A DNA stretch of 13,985 bases, taken from positions 95,044-109,028 of the forward strand of contig MU631747.1 of NCBI GenBank assembly GCA_026770615.1, read 5' to 3'. Of this stretch, positions 1 to 7,658 are shown in pieces. Source of the DNA: Pavlovales sp. CCMP2436 (lineage: Eukaryota; Haptophyta; Pavlovophyceae; Pavlovales). Position 1 is the first letter of the stretch. The number at the start of each line of letters is the position of its first letter. Made by a program: the position numbers and the translations under genes. The notes beneath the pieces were generated by a model. That model ran no database searches, had not been told where the DNA came from, and saw only the letters and a program-made list of their open reading frames with translations.

Positions 1-1385
1 ACCCCCCTACATTAATATATAGCGGCTCAGCATGGTTCAACAGGTGTTGTTCACTCACTGACTTGGTCGACGTCAGACGTTAGTCCTGGCAGCAGGTATG
101 GTGGTGGTAGAGGTGAGGTTGGACATGTAGCTTCAAGGTGGGTCTTACTTGCATCACCGGATATCACACACACCCTCCTGCCTCCGCTACGCGACGCCGT
201 GATCAGCTCGGACAGTGTTTTCCTGCCCATCGGGCCGGCCGTCCATCCATCAATGCTGTATGATCCTCAGTACTGGCGGGGCAAGGTCAGCATGGTATAC
301 TGCGATAACTTCCGCGACTTGTCCATTATCCAAGCGTTTGAGGAGTATCACGTCCATTCCAATGCTCGTGGCGATGCTGTGGAGCATGTTGTCATGCATC
401 CATGCTGCCTGTCCATCCACAAAGTAAGGCTGCCCGTACCGTGCTTGCGCTACTATTGGCCACATATTATTGCGCAGGTTGTGGTTAAGGTTGCTTCCCA
501 TCGGGTCACTTGGGTGATCCTTAGATCTACGCATCAACAGTTCCCCTTGCACTTCCGGCGTGAGTAGAAGCGCATGATTGCCTACCGCTGTGCGTAGTGG
601 TATGGCTGCCTCCCAGTTCACCGCTAGCCCTGCGCTTCTTAGCACCGCGTCGGGAAGGCAGATTCCATCGCCTGTTACGCCTACGGGGCTTAGTCTTAGT
701 GTTGTCAGTAACGTTGTGAAGTCACCGGCCAGGTTGGTTATCAGGGTAGGTCTAATCCTGAAGCCATCATCATCCTCTTCACCCCCTGTTGGGTTTGTGG
801 ATTTCTTGTGGCTTTCCTTCCTGCTGCGCGTGAGCCCGCTGCCTTGGGTGGGTTTGTTGTCCTTGTGCCTTGTGTTTGGTGCCCCATGTGATACTACAAT
901 GAGACCGCTGGTCCCGGTAACCTGGGGGTGCGGAGTGCGGCCTAGAGTTATCTGAGTGACTTGGATTCCTTTCTTTAAGATTTTCTTCGTATTCTTGTCA
1001 TTGATGGCAAGTTTGATAAATTGCAGGCCGTGGTGGGCAGTCGGTTGGTCTCCTGCCTCCACCTGCATTCTATCTAGGACCGCCATGCGTCTGTTGTGCA
1101 CTCTGTGGCTGCTCGATATCACCTCTTTCTGGATCAGTCCGTGCTTTATCTGGAAGGGTTGGCCTTGGTCATCCTTCCAGCTGCCTTGCGCGGAGTTTTC
1201 TCTGTCTTTATCTATGGTAATTTTTACCTCCTGGTCTCTCTGCCCTGCGCAGTAGTCTGGTCTAGCCATGACTGCAGTTGCAACGGCACGGGCTCCACCT
1301 CGGGAGATGTTGCTGTCTGTGGCTTCGTCCACTGCTGCCTCGATCGCCTGTTTGAGTGACACTCGTTCGGCTTGTGTCTGGGGGG
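1..1385 (-). mobile_element. Non-LTR (LINE-like) retrotransposon copy 1, 5'-truncated
   Basis: The minus-strand reading frame and its 3' untranslated region match a second copy at about 6510-8628 in this window, both at protein level and in the 3' UTR (199-260 matches 6585-6660). Homology stops near 1385, before the zinc-knuckle and reverse-transcriptase parts, as in a 5'-truncated LINE. The 3' end appears to be the TA-rich stretch at about 10-20, because a separate insertion at 12604-12684 ends in the same sequence followed by TATATA. The first ~17 bases resemble the C-run satellite at 11559-12237, so this copy may have landed in such an array. The left flank is cut by the window edge, so a target-site duplication cannot be tested. 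The copy lies about 150 bp upstream of the SNUPN start, in antisense orientation. Confidence 0.8.
21..92 (-). repeat. Retrotransposon 3'-end sequence, copy A1
   Basis: This 72-bp stretch differs at only two positions from 12613-12684 and matches the reverse complement of about 5455-5540 more loosely. Here it is the 3' end of retrotransposon copy 1. The minus-strand order is CTGCCAGGACTAAC at the start and GAGCCGCTATATAT at the end. Confidence 0.9.
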
Positions 1386-1536
1386 TTTTGAGAGGAAGCA
1401 CAAATTTGGGGCTTCGCCCCCCGGACGTCCATCGCCTGCGGCGAGCTTTTTCTTCTCTCCTTTTCCTGGGGCTGCTGCTCAGAACCGTGGTCGGCCAGCC
1501 GCCATTCTTGATTCGCACTGCAGTCGAGTCAGCCAT
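250..1536 (-). CDS. C-terminal part of retrotransposon polyprotein with OTU-like cysteine protease domain
   Basis: This is an open frame of 428 codons. Only residues from about 50 on are retrotransposon-derived; the first ~50 are host upstream DNA read antisense, so the ATG at 1536 is fortuitous. Residues ~60-190 match the segment that follows the zinc knuckle in copy 2 (shared SLKQ/ALKQ, NIS-GGAR, SAQGSWKDD, KEV-SSS). A charged linker (~190-260) leads to an OTU-like domain: GDGICLPDAV at 289-298 with candidate nucleophile Cys293, an Asn/Trp-rich middle, WMHDNMLHSIA, and VYH with candidate catalytic His415. OTU proteases are cysteine deubiquitinases; that assignment rests on motif spacing only. 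The usual GDGNC motif is GDGIC here. No stop or frameshift interrupts it, unlike copy 2. Whether it is expressed is unknown. Confidence 0.65.
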   Translation of the reverse strand: MADSTAVRIKNGGWPTTVLSSSPRKRREEKARRRRWTSGGRSPKFVLPLKTPQTQAERVSLKQAIEAAVDEATDSNISRGGARAVATAVMARPDYCAGQRDQEVKITIDKDRENSAQGSWKDDQGQPFQIKHGLIQKEVISSSHRVHNRRMAVLDRMQVEAGDQPTAHHGLQFIKLAINDKNTKKILKKGIQVTQITLGRTPHPQVTGTSGLIVVSHGAPNTRHKDNKPTQGSGLTRSRKESHKKSTNPTGGEEDDDGFRIRPTLITNLAGDFTTLLTTLRLSPVGVTGDGICLPDAVLRSAGLAVNWEAAIPLRTAVGNHALLLTPEVQGELLMRRSKDHPSDPMGSNLNHNLRNNMWPIVAQARYGQPYFVDGQAAWMHDNMLHSIATSIGMDVILLKRLDNGQVAEVIAVYHADLAPPVLRIIQH

Positions 1537-1547
1537 CGATGGCTGAC
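1528..1547. repeat. 20-bp perfect palindrome spanning the SNUPN start codon
   Basis: Bases 1528-1547 read identically on both strands, centred on ATCGAT. Because of the symmetry, both strands carry ATGGCTGAC: the plus-strand ATG at 1539 opens SNUPN and the minus-strand ATG at 1536 opens the antisense frame, so both begin Met-Ala-Asp. Confidence 0.95.
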
Positions 1548-2633
1548 GACCTCAACGAGTTAATCTCGAAGGTGGGTGGGCTCAAGGCGCACAATGCACA
1601 CGAGGACAACGCGGCGCGGCGGCGGGAGGACCGGCTGCGCGCGCAGCGCAGCAGCCGGCGAGATGTGGTCGGGCTAGCGCGCGGCCTCGTCGGCGTGCCG
1701 ATGGAGGAGGAGCAGGGCGCGGGCGATGGAGGACCCGAGCCGCGCCCGCGCCTCGTCGCGATGCAGGTGCAGGCTGACCCGTCTGACGAGGCGGGTGCGG
1801 CCGAGCGTTCGTTGGGCGGGGACAAGCGCAGGTACTCGGACGCGCTGATGCTCCCCGAGTGGATGTCGGATGTGCCCGCGGACGTGGCGCGCTCGTGGCT
1901 GATGCTGCCGCGGCCCGCCGGCCAGCGCTGCCTCGTCGTCAGCGCCAACGGGCAGACAACCGCGCGCAGGCGGAACGGCGCGGTGCTCGCGCGCTTTCCC
2001 TCTGCGCTTCCCGGCGGCAGGCGCGCGGGCCCGCGCGAGCAGCATGGCGGTGCGCCCACCTTCTGTGTGCTCGACTGTATCTTCGACGCGCAGACGCGCA
2101 CCTACCACGTGCTAGACGTGATGGTGTGGCGCGGGTACATGCTGTACGACTGCCACGCACAGTTCCGCCTCTATTGGGTGCACACCAAGCTGGGCGAGGT
2201 GGACGCGGCCGTGGCCTCTCGCACCAACCCATGCCCCTTCCTGCCAGTGCCCTACTACGAGGTGAGCCGCAGCAGCCTCTCTGAGCTCTACGCCGCCGCC
2301 TGGCCCTTCGTGCGGGGCGGGCTGCTCTTCGTGCACCGCGAGACGGTGTACGAGCAGGGTGCCTCTCCGCTGCTACTGCTCTGGACCGACAAGGCGTGCA
2401 GCGAGCGCTTCTTCGACTTCGGCTCGGCGGAGATGGAGAAGGAGGTGGCGCGCGCGCCTGCCAAGGCGGAGAAGTGGAAGGACGAGATGCGCGAGGCGGC
2501 CGTCAGCTTCGTGCAGCTCCTCGCCGCCGTTGGCGAGTCGGAGGCAGCGTGCGAGGCTGCGGGGTCTGACGGGGCGAGCGATGGTCTCGCCTCCGTCAGC
2601 GCGGCGCGAGGAGCACGCACGGCTCCGTTATAG
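1539..2633 (+). CDS. SNUPN: Snurportin-1 homologue (m3G-cap snRNP import adaptor)
   Basis: Snurportin-1 binds the trimethylguanosine cap of spliceosomal snRNPs in the cytoplasm and carries them to importin beta for nuclear import. The 364-residue product is close to human snurportin (about 360). Residues ~5-50 are an importin-beta-binding-like region rich in Arg (RRREDRLR at 27-34, SSRR at 38-41). Residues ~99-300 form the cap-binding domain: MLPEWMSDVP at 104-113, PAGQRCLVVS at 126-135, ALPGG at 156-160, VLDCIFD at 177-183, YHVLDVMVWRGY at 189-200, YDCHAQFRLYWVHTKL at 203-218. Trp282 sits where human Trp276 stacks on the cap. The tail (~300-364) is acidic and Ala-rich. There is no intron. 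The ATG at 1539 is the first in frame and gives a complete N-terminal domain. The gene starts ~150 bp beyond the end of a retrotransposon and converges on the gene at 3606-4716. Confidence 0.9.
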   Translation: MADDLNELISKVGGLKAHNAHEDNAARRREDRLRAQRSSRRDVVGLARGLVGVPMEEEQGAGDGGPEPRPRLVAMQVQADPSDEAGAAERSLGGDKRRYSDALMLPEWMSDVPADVARSWLMLPRPAGQRCLVVSANGQTTARRRNGAVLARFPSALPGGRRAGPREQHGGAPTFCVLDCIFDAQTRTYHVLDVMVWRGYMLYDCHAQFRLYWVHTKLGEVDAAVASRTNPCPFLPVPYYEVSRSSLSELYAAAWPFVRGGLLFVHRETVYEQGASPLLLLWTDKACSERFFDFGSAEMEKEVARAPAKAEKWKDEMREAAVSFVQLLAAVGESEAACEAAGSDGASDGLASVSAARGARTAPL

Positions 2634-3605
2634 ATTCATGCAGACTCAGCTTTTCTAGATTCAATTAACGTGTAGCTAGTCGGGCATCGATTTGTATAAT
2701 AGTATATGCACCAATTTGATTATTTAAACTGGGACCAGGCCTCGATCTAATAACTCGCTTAATTTCAAACGGCAGGCTGTATAAGAACAGGTAGTCTATA
2801 GTTCTACCGTTCTAGTTATGTTATATGTTTTGTTATGATGCCACTTCTACCGCCTCGGGAGCAGTTTCTGCGTCAAGGTGGCCCCCGGTGTCAGCGTCTA
2901 AGCATCACTCTGTTGAGTTTCAGCGTCACCTTGCGGTGATACCAAAACGCCGACTGAGCTCCGAAGCAGGCGATTTATTGAATCGTTTTGGGTTTGGTTG
3001 AAGATAGGTTTCACTGCGATGTCTCGCCCCACGCAGCGACGCAGTCCACAAGTTATTAACTAATACTAATAGTCAAATACGCGCAAACGCGGGCTGCAAA
3101 TTTGCTGTTCATAGCAGGCTGTAGTTTCAAACATGTTCAGACTTGGAGTTTCTTTGAAGCTGGGGGAAACCGGAAGGACAGCCACTTACTAACTTAGTTA
3201 CTTCAGCTAGTTAGAGGTCTTTCAGAGGAAATTTGGACATTTAGTAACAAATTTAGCCTTATTAGGGGCCGGGGGTGAGGACGGGGACGGATGCCCAAGG
3301 CGCCGCATCAAGTGCAAAAACGCTTAAAATTGCTTATCAAAGTCAGTGCCTAAAATTGACTAAACTAATAAAGGCCTGCCTAAATGATTTGTTTCTACTT
3401 CTTCTTCTAAAAGTGAAAGGGAATGTGCATATAGCTCACTAACTAACTTACTACTGAGTAGTTATATTTATGTATTATTATTTTTATATCATATCGGATT
3501 AATAAATGTGGTGCGGGCTACGCTTGACCGTTGACGGATGATGAATTCGGAGCCGGTAGCACGGGCTCAAACGCCGTGCACTGCGCGAGGGCTGCGCGCG
3601 GAGGG
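2634..3605. other. AT-rich intergenic region between convergent 3' ends
   Basis: No open frame or RNA gene is supported here. The region must hold the 3' UTRs of SNUPN and of the minus-strand gene ending at 3606. AATAAA-like strings occur at about 3365 and 3500 on the plus strand, but none is placed convincingly. Base composition shifts sharply to AT-rich at both gene edges. Confidence 0.6.
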
Positions 3606-4716
3606 TCAGATGTACAGTTCGGTGGTGGCGAGCGAGTCGTCAAACTGGCGGTACGGACCCCTCGCGCCGGGCCGCGGCTGCGACTCGCTGCTCTGAGCGG
3701 CAGGGAGGTTCGGGCGGCGATGCCGTCGCATCGACTCAATCTTGCCCGCTATCCAACCCTTCACGGACAGCCGGGGGGCCACGTCCGGCGATCTGGCCGG
3801 GCTGCGGCTCGGGGGCGTGGGCGGTGCTTGCGCGGGCAGCCTGAATTCGCACTCCTGTCCTGGGCGTACATCGTCTGGCAGGCGAACAAGTATGTAGCGC
3901 CCAGCCGCGTTGACACCGATCGACTGCCCTGGGAGCGCGTCCAGCGGCGCGATGACGCGCAGCGTGACCATCTCCTGTGCCGAGCGTTTGGGGGCGCGGG
4001 GTGGAGCGGCGCGCGTGAAGAGGTGAAGAGGTGGAGAGGCGCATCGCAGCTCCAGCCGCAGATGAGCTGCCAGCGAGATGCCGACGAGCTGCCAGCGGCT
4101 GCTGGCGAGCTGCCCGCCGAGCGCGGGTGAGTGCAGCGAGCCACGCGAGACAGCAGACGAGGAGGAGAGGGGAGGATGAGGAGGAGAGGGGAGGCTCAGC
4201 GCGCGCAGAGTCCGAGGCGCAGCGCAAGGATGTGCGCACCTGAGAGCTGCTCGGCAGGTCGACACAGAGCAAGGCGCCCACCCTCGCCGTGGGTGGCACT
4301 GTCACGACCAGCCTCTGTGCCCCCGTGCTGGTCGCGAGCTGGACAGAGAGCGTCCTCCCGGGCTCCCATCCCGATGGCACTCTCACGAAGACGGAGCCGC
4401 CGCTCGCGGGCGCCTGCGAGACTCGCTGCAAACCCTCCGTGTTCTCTCGGCCGGCATGTTCTCCTGGGTGGAAAGGCGGCGCGGCCACCCCGTATTCCGG
4501 CGGCGTGGCTTGGCGTCCAGCGGCCTCTGCGGCGAGCTGCGGCGCCGCCCTTCCCTGCTGCTCGGACCCCAACAGCGTCGCGCCCTCGGAGGAGGAAGGC
4601 AGCTCCTCGGAGGGCAGCTGACGTTGCCAAAGCTCCTCCTCCGCTTCCGACCCCGGCCGCTCCGTGCCCCAGCAGCTTCCAGCTCCTCCTCCGCTTCCGA
4701 CCCCGGCGGGCTCCAT
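3606..4716 (-). CDS. Two-exon gene with tandem VxVPxGxxPG beta repeats, function unknown
   Basis: Exon 1 is 4716-4240 and exon 2 is 3974-3606. The join gives 281 residues from the ATG at 4716. Two related ~45-residue units lie on either side of the intron. Exon 1 has VFVRVPSGWEPGRTLSV, then VTVPPTARVGALLCVDLP. Exon 2 has VTLRVIAPLDALPGQSIGV, then VRLPDDVRPGQECEFRLP. Such 'V-P-x-G-x-x-P-G' units are common in algal proteins of uncertain role; I infer a beta-rich interaction module. The first ~100 residues are low-complexity (Gly, Glu, Ser, Ala). The tail is Arg/Pro-rich and ends TELYI. The ATG at 4716 has A at -3 and G at +4. In-frame ATGs at 4752 (inside a CCAAT) and 4797 are possible, but a TTTAAA stretch lies between them. 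I know of no precise family name. Confidence 0.7.
3975..4239 (-). other. Spliceosomal intron (265 nt, phase 0)
   Basis: The donor reads CAG|GTGCGC at 4240/4239 and the acceptor reads GCACAG|GAGATG at 3975/3974, after a pyrimidine-rich tract containing CACCTCTTCACCTCTTCAC. Removing it joins codons exactly and unites two frames that each carry half of the repeat domain. The exon 1 frame has no stop for some distance into the intron, so the two frames overlap and look like separate ORFs without splicing. Confidence 0.75.
4631..4706. repeat. 26-bp perfect direct repeat, period 50
   Basis: Bases 4631-4656 and 4681-4706 are identical (AGCTCCTCCTCCGCTTCC...). They lie in the low-complexity N-terminal part of the minus-strand gene. 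Because 50 is not a multiple of 3, the two copies are read in different frames, giving GSEAEEEL and GVGSGGGAG. Confidence 0.9.
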
Positions 4717-5109
4717 CCTCCCGTCTGCTCGGCTGGTACGGCTGGCCGCCTCCATTGGTCGATTTTTAAATTCAAGGGTGGACGGGGAGGACCTCAAGGA
4801 GGGGGGGGGAGGGGGAGGAGGCGGAGGGCCCCCCGGGAGGTACTCGCCGGAGGCGCCACCGGAGGACCCATCCCTTGACTAAAAGAAAATTGATGGCCCT
4901 TTTTAAGCCGTTTTTATTTTAGCCGCTGGGCCCCGCGCCAGTCGCTGCGGTTCAGTCCGACGTCCGAGCGGCGGAAGGAGGTCGGTTTGGCTCGCCTACT
5001 GGACCAAGCGGCCAGCCAGAGGCTTGTGAAACCAGGCCGGCTGTCCAGTTGAGACCCGGACTTTCCACCACTTAAGTGATCTTAACAAAAGGGCCGCTGT
5101 TTGAGCGGT
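4717..5109 (-). promoter_or_regulatory. Upstream region of minus-strand gene; possible CCAAT and TTTAAA elements
   Basis: No gene is seen here. On the minus strand a TTTAAAAA stretch (about 4770-4763) and CCAAT (about 4757-4753) lie 40-55 nt upstream of the preferred ATG at 4716, plausible core promoter elements by position only. The plus strand carries a G-rich run at 4799-4828 (G9, then G5 and several GG/GGG) that could fold into a G-quadruplex. Confidence 0.3.
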
Positions 5110-5278
5110 ACAGGGGATCGCGGGCAATAAGAACGGCGCTTTTTGAGGCTGAGGCTGAGTTTCTTAGCAAATTACATACAAACAATGATTAATTTTGCGT
5201 TAATTACATACAAGCAATGCAAAAAAAAGAGGCTCACTTTCTTAACACGACGGTTTCTTATTGCCCGCGATCCCCTGT
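5110..5278 (+). mobile_element. 169-bp MITE-like element, copy 1
   Basis: The element has 24-bp perfect terminal inverted repeats at 5110-5133 and 5255-5278 that begin ACAGGGGATCGCGGGCAATA. Read as TA-CAGGGG...CCCCTG-TA, it has the TA flanks typical of Tc1/mariner-type insertion. The interior contains two direct copies of ATTACATACAARCAATG and no coding frame. Two relatives lie at 5279-5447 and 12535-12798. It is non-autonomous; the transposase source is not in the window. Confidence 0.85.
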
Positions 5279-5447
5279 ATAAGAGATCGCGGGCAAAAAA
5301 AAGTCGTACCGTTAAGAAGCCGAGCCTCGTTTTTTTGCATTGTTTGTATGTAATTTAAGCACATTTCAGCATTGCTTGTATGTAATTTGCTAAGAAGCTC
5401 AGCCTCAAGCTCGAAATTCGCCCTTCTTATTGCCCGCGATCCCCTGT
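5279..5447 (-). mobile_element. 169-bp MITE-like element, copy 2, inverted against copy 1
   Basis: This is the reverse complement of the copy 1 type, also exactly 169 bp, abutting it so that the TA at 5278-5279 is shared. The inner inverted repeat is decayed: ATAAGAGATCGC replaces ACAGGGGATCGC, all three changes being C-to-T or G-to-A transitions. The outer repeat (5424-5447) is intact. Together the pair could form a hairpin more than 300 nt long. Confidence 0.85.
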
Positions 5448-5454
5448 CCCCCAT

Positions 5455-5540
5455 ACCAACTGCAGGGACTAATTATAAATGTCGGACTTCAACCAAGTCC
5501 GTGAGTGAACACCACCTGTTGAACCATGCTGAGCCGCTAA
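5455..5540 (+). repeat. Retrotransposon 3'-end fragment, copy A2 (diverged)
   Basis: The stretch from CTGCAGGGACTAA to GAACCATGCTGAGCCGCT is the reverse complement of the 21-92 repeat, with a diverged middle. It sits 7 bp from the end of the inverted MITE pair. No target-site duplication could be made out. Confidence 0.8.
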
Positions 5541-6509
5541 TAACTAACGATCTTGGAGTTAGAACCTGAAGTGTTGGACAGGAGGGCAAGCTCCGTTACG
5601 ATCACCCTGACCGCCTCTGCAACACCCCTCCGTGCCACAGCACGCTCTAAGTACAAAGTTTTGGAAGCCTAAGCGAACGTATACGCCTGGCCTCGTCGCT
5701 CACCATGACAGTCACACCCCGTGTACGTGTGCGCCAGATCGTGGAATACTGCTCGCTTCTGGGCGGCGAGAGCGCGAGGCCAGCGCTTAAATATCCCAAA
5801 TATGTGTAGGCCGAGGTCGAGGAATCCCCCCTCAGACCCGGCAGACCCGGGGAGGGGTATTTTAAAAAAATGTTCATCCTGTAACCGTCGTCACCCAGAA
5901 ACATGAAACTTCCTTCTGAAGGCTTTTTTTTATGTATTACGTTACAATTTCGTCAGAACCTTGATTTCGATGATTTATCTGGAATTAGTTAGGATTTTCG
6001 ACCGTGACTTCGGACGTTGACTTTGGACGTTGGGAAGTTATAGAACCGTTTTTTTAGGTGTCTTTTTTTTTTTTTTTTTTTTTTTTAAAACTCTCAATTA
6101 CAGAGACAATCACAAAGGAGTTATAATTTATTCCGCTCGAGTCCTCTCTTCGTCGTCGGTTCATAACGACGTCACTTTCGCAAGTGAATCCGCCGTTCCA
6201 GCAGGTCTTCGTGACCACCACTGACAAAAATTACATCGTTGAGATGCCGGACACGCCGAAATACTAGCCACATTGTCGCCGCCACCGCCGCCTTCCATGT
6301 GCCGCTGTCGTCGTCGTCCCAGCCGCCCACGTTCGACGTTCACCACAGCTTGCCGTCTCCTTCTCTCGAGCTGCTGCAGCTGCCGCTGCCACCGTTCCCA
6401 TCTCCACCACGCCCTCACCCTCGCTCTCACCTTCCCCCTCTCCTCTCCCCTCGCCGTTTTGGTTTCGTCAGTCTAAATTCTGGCTTCTTATCCTTGGGTC
6501 AGACTGTCA
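5541..6509. other. Spacer with a T24 run and a partial dispersed repeat
   Basis: No supported gene. A run of 24 T (6063-6086) could be the poly(A) tail of a minus-strand retrotransposed sequence. A pyrimidine-rich, repeat-prone stretch at 6280-6460 gives long but compositionally biased frames on both strands. A short frame at 6127-6267 ends in a peptide of ordinary composition (see findings). Confidence 0.5.
5907..6025 (+). repeat. Dispersed repeat C, partial copy
   Basis: From ACTTCCTTCTGAAGG through CGTCAGAACCTTGATTTCGATG to TTAGGATTTTCGACCGTGAC it matches 9298-9404 and, less far, 8730-8815. The first ~110 bp of the full repeat are missing here. Confidence 0.8.
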
Positions 6510-6611
6510 TCTGTTGCTTCAGAGTGTGTCTTGCCTTCATCGATGGAGATTACGCATATCATCCTTCCTCCGTTGCGCGACTCTGCGATAAGCTCAGGTA
6601 AGGATTTTACG

Positions 6612-7157
6612 TTAGCTCCAGGCCGGGCTGTCCACCCGTTTCCGTTTGCGCTGTATGGTAAGAGGCCGTTTAGAGGCTCGGCGCGGTATATAGCATTTGA
6701 ATTTATGCACTTGCCCCTGCTCTAGTCTCTTGATCAGACCCACATCGTTGCCTACGCATGTATCGATGCTGTGGAGCATGTTATCGTTCATCCATGCTGT
6801 TGGTCCGAAGTGAGGCTGCCCGTACTTTTCTTGCGCTTCGATTGGCCACACGTTACGGATTAGCCGGTGGTCAAGGTTATTGCCCATAGGGTCACCTACG
6901 TTCTCCGGTCTGCGTAGATTCAACTGTTCCTGGATGTGTTGCGGGAGGCTGCGGGCATGTGTGATTGCCGCATTTCGTAGTGCTATGGCTGCCTCCCAGC
7001 TAACAGTCCTTCCTGTGCTTCTCAGCACAGCATAGGGGAGGCAGTTTCCATCACCTTGTATGCTTGCGTGGGTTAGGTTTACCCTTGCCAATAGCGCTCT
7101 CAGGTTGCCAGCCGGTTCGCTTGTCCGTAGATCTCCAGTGATTGTGACGGCCTTCAT
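6612..7157 (-). pseudogene. OTU-like domain of retrotransposon copy 2, frame-shifted and missing the catalytic His
   Basis: This matches the OTU-like end of copy 1: GDGNCLPYAV with the canonical Asn before Cys, WEAAIALRNA, WPIEAQEKYGQPHFG, WMNDNMLHSID. The VYH that supplies the candidate catalytic His in copy 1 reads CYIPR here, so this copy is probably inactive. The preceding linker (AAGRKASRAQKAHTEDEG) lies in another frame, which places a frameshift near 7155. The ATG at 7157 is therefore only the first ATG after the frameshift. Confidence 0.75.
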
Positions 7158-7222
7158 CCTCTGTATGGGCTTTTTGTGCTCTGCTAGCCTTTCTTCCTGC
7201 TGCTCGTGAGCCCGCTGGGTTG

Positions 7223-7537
7223 TATCGGGAGCCCAAGTGTCCTCTCACTTGGGCTCTGTCTAGCATCCTGATTTTGTACGCCCGGGATTTAAATATCCCT
7301 GGGCCTAGCTGCTTGCTCGAGGCTTCTGCGGCTGCTCTTCGTGCCTCCTCAGTTCTGTTCTCAGGGTCTCTACTTACAGAGAGATCTTGTGACACCCCGC
7401 AGCTCTTTTTGCATCTTGACTCTTCGTAGCTCTAGCTCTAGCTCTCTCTCTCACTAGCTGCCTTCGACTCTCACGCGTCTCGAACTCCAATTCTCTCTTA
7501 GCTCGTGCTTGCGTTCAACACCGCTAGCCTCTCGATA
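7223..7537 (+). mobile_element. ~316-bp TIR element, left copy
   Basis: This 315-bp insertion in retrotransposon copy 2 is flanked by GGTTG (7218-7222 and 7538-7542). Ends read TATCGGGAG and CTCTCGATA, a 9-bp inverted repeat with one mismatch. Near its left end is an 11-bp perfect hairpin (7229-7239 with 7246-7256), then a second hairpin around GCCCGGGAT/ATCCC at about 7281-7305. There is no coding frame. The reverse complement is at 7659-7975. Confidence 0.8.
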
Positions 7538-7658
7538 GGTTGGGTAGTGAGGTGTTAGTCCTAGCGTTAGGTACCCCAATAGTAATAACAACCCGAACCC
7601 GGTCAATGCCACTACTGGCTTTGGGCGGTGGGCTAATCGGGCTTGCCTGAGTGACTAT

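Noticed and set aside
21..60. GGTTCAAC motif resembling a tRNA T-arm
   Set aside because: No acceptor or anticodon stem can be folded around it; it is the LINE tail.
1674..2332. Long minus-strand and alternative plus-strand frames over SNUPN
   Set aside because: They are shadows of a GC3-rich gene; Arg/Ala-rich and without recognisable motifs.
2820..2970. Possible C/D box snoRNA (ATGATGC ... CTGA)
   Set aside because: The C box is imperfect, terminal stem pairing is missing and the spacing is not convincing.
3736..4797. Unspliced 353-codon minus-strand frame
   Set aside because: From 4239 down it reads through the intron and then exon 2 in the wrong frame; the two-exon model explains the conserved modules better.
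5647..5904. 85-codon minus-strand frame
   Set aside because: No motif, no GC3 bias and no supporting neighbour.
6161..6601. Frames on both strands over the pyrimidine-rich stretch
   Set aside because: Composition is dominated by CT-rich simple sequence; no motif.
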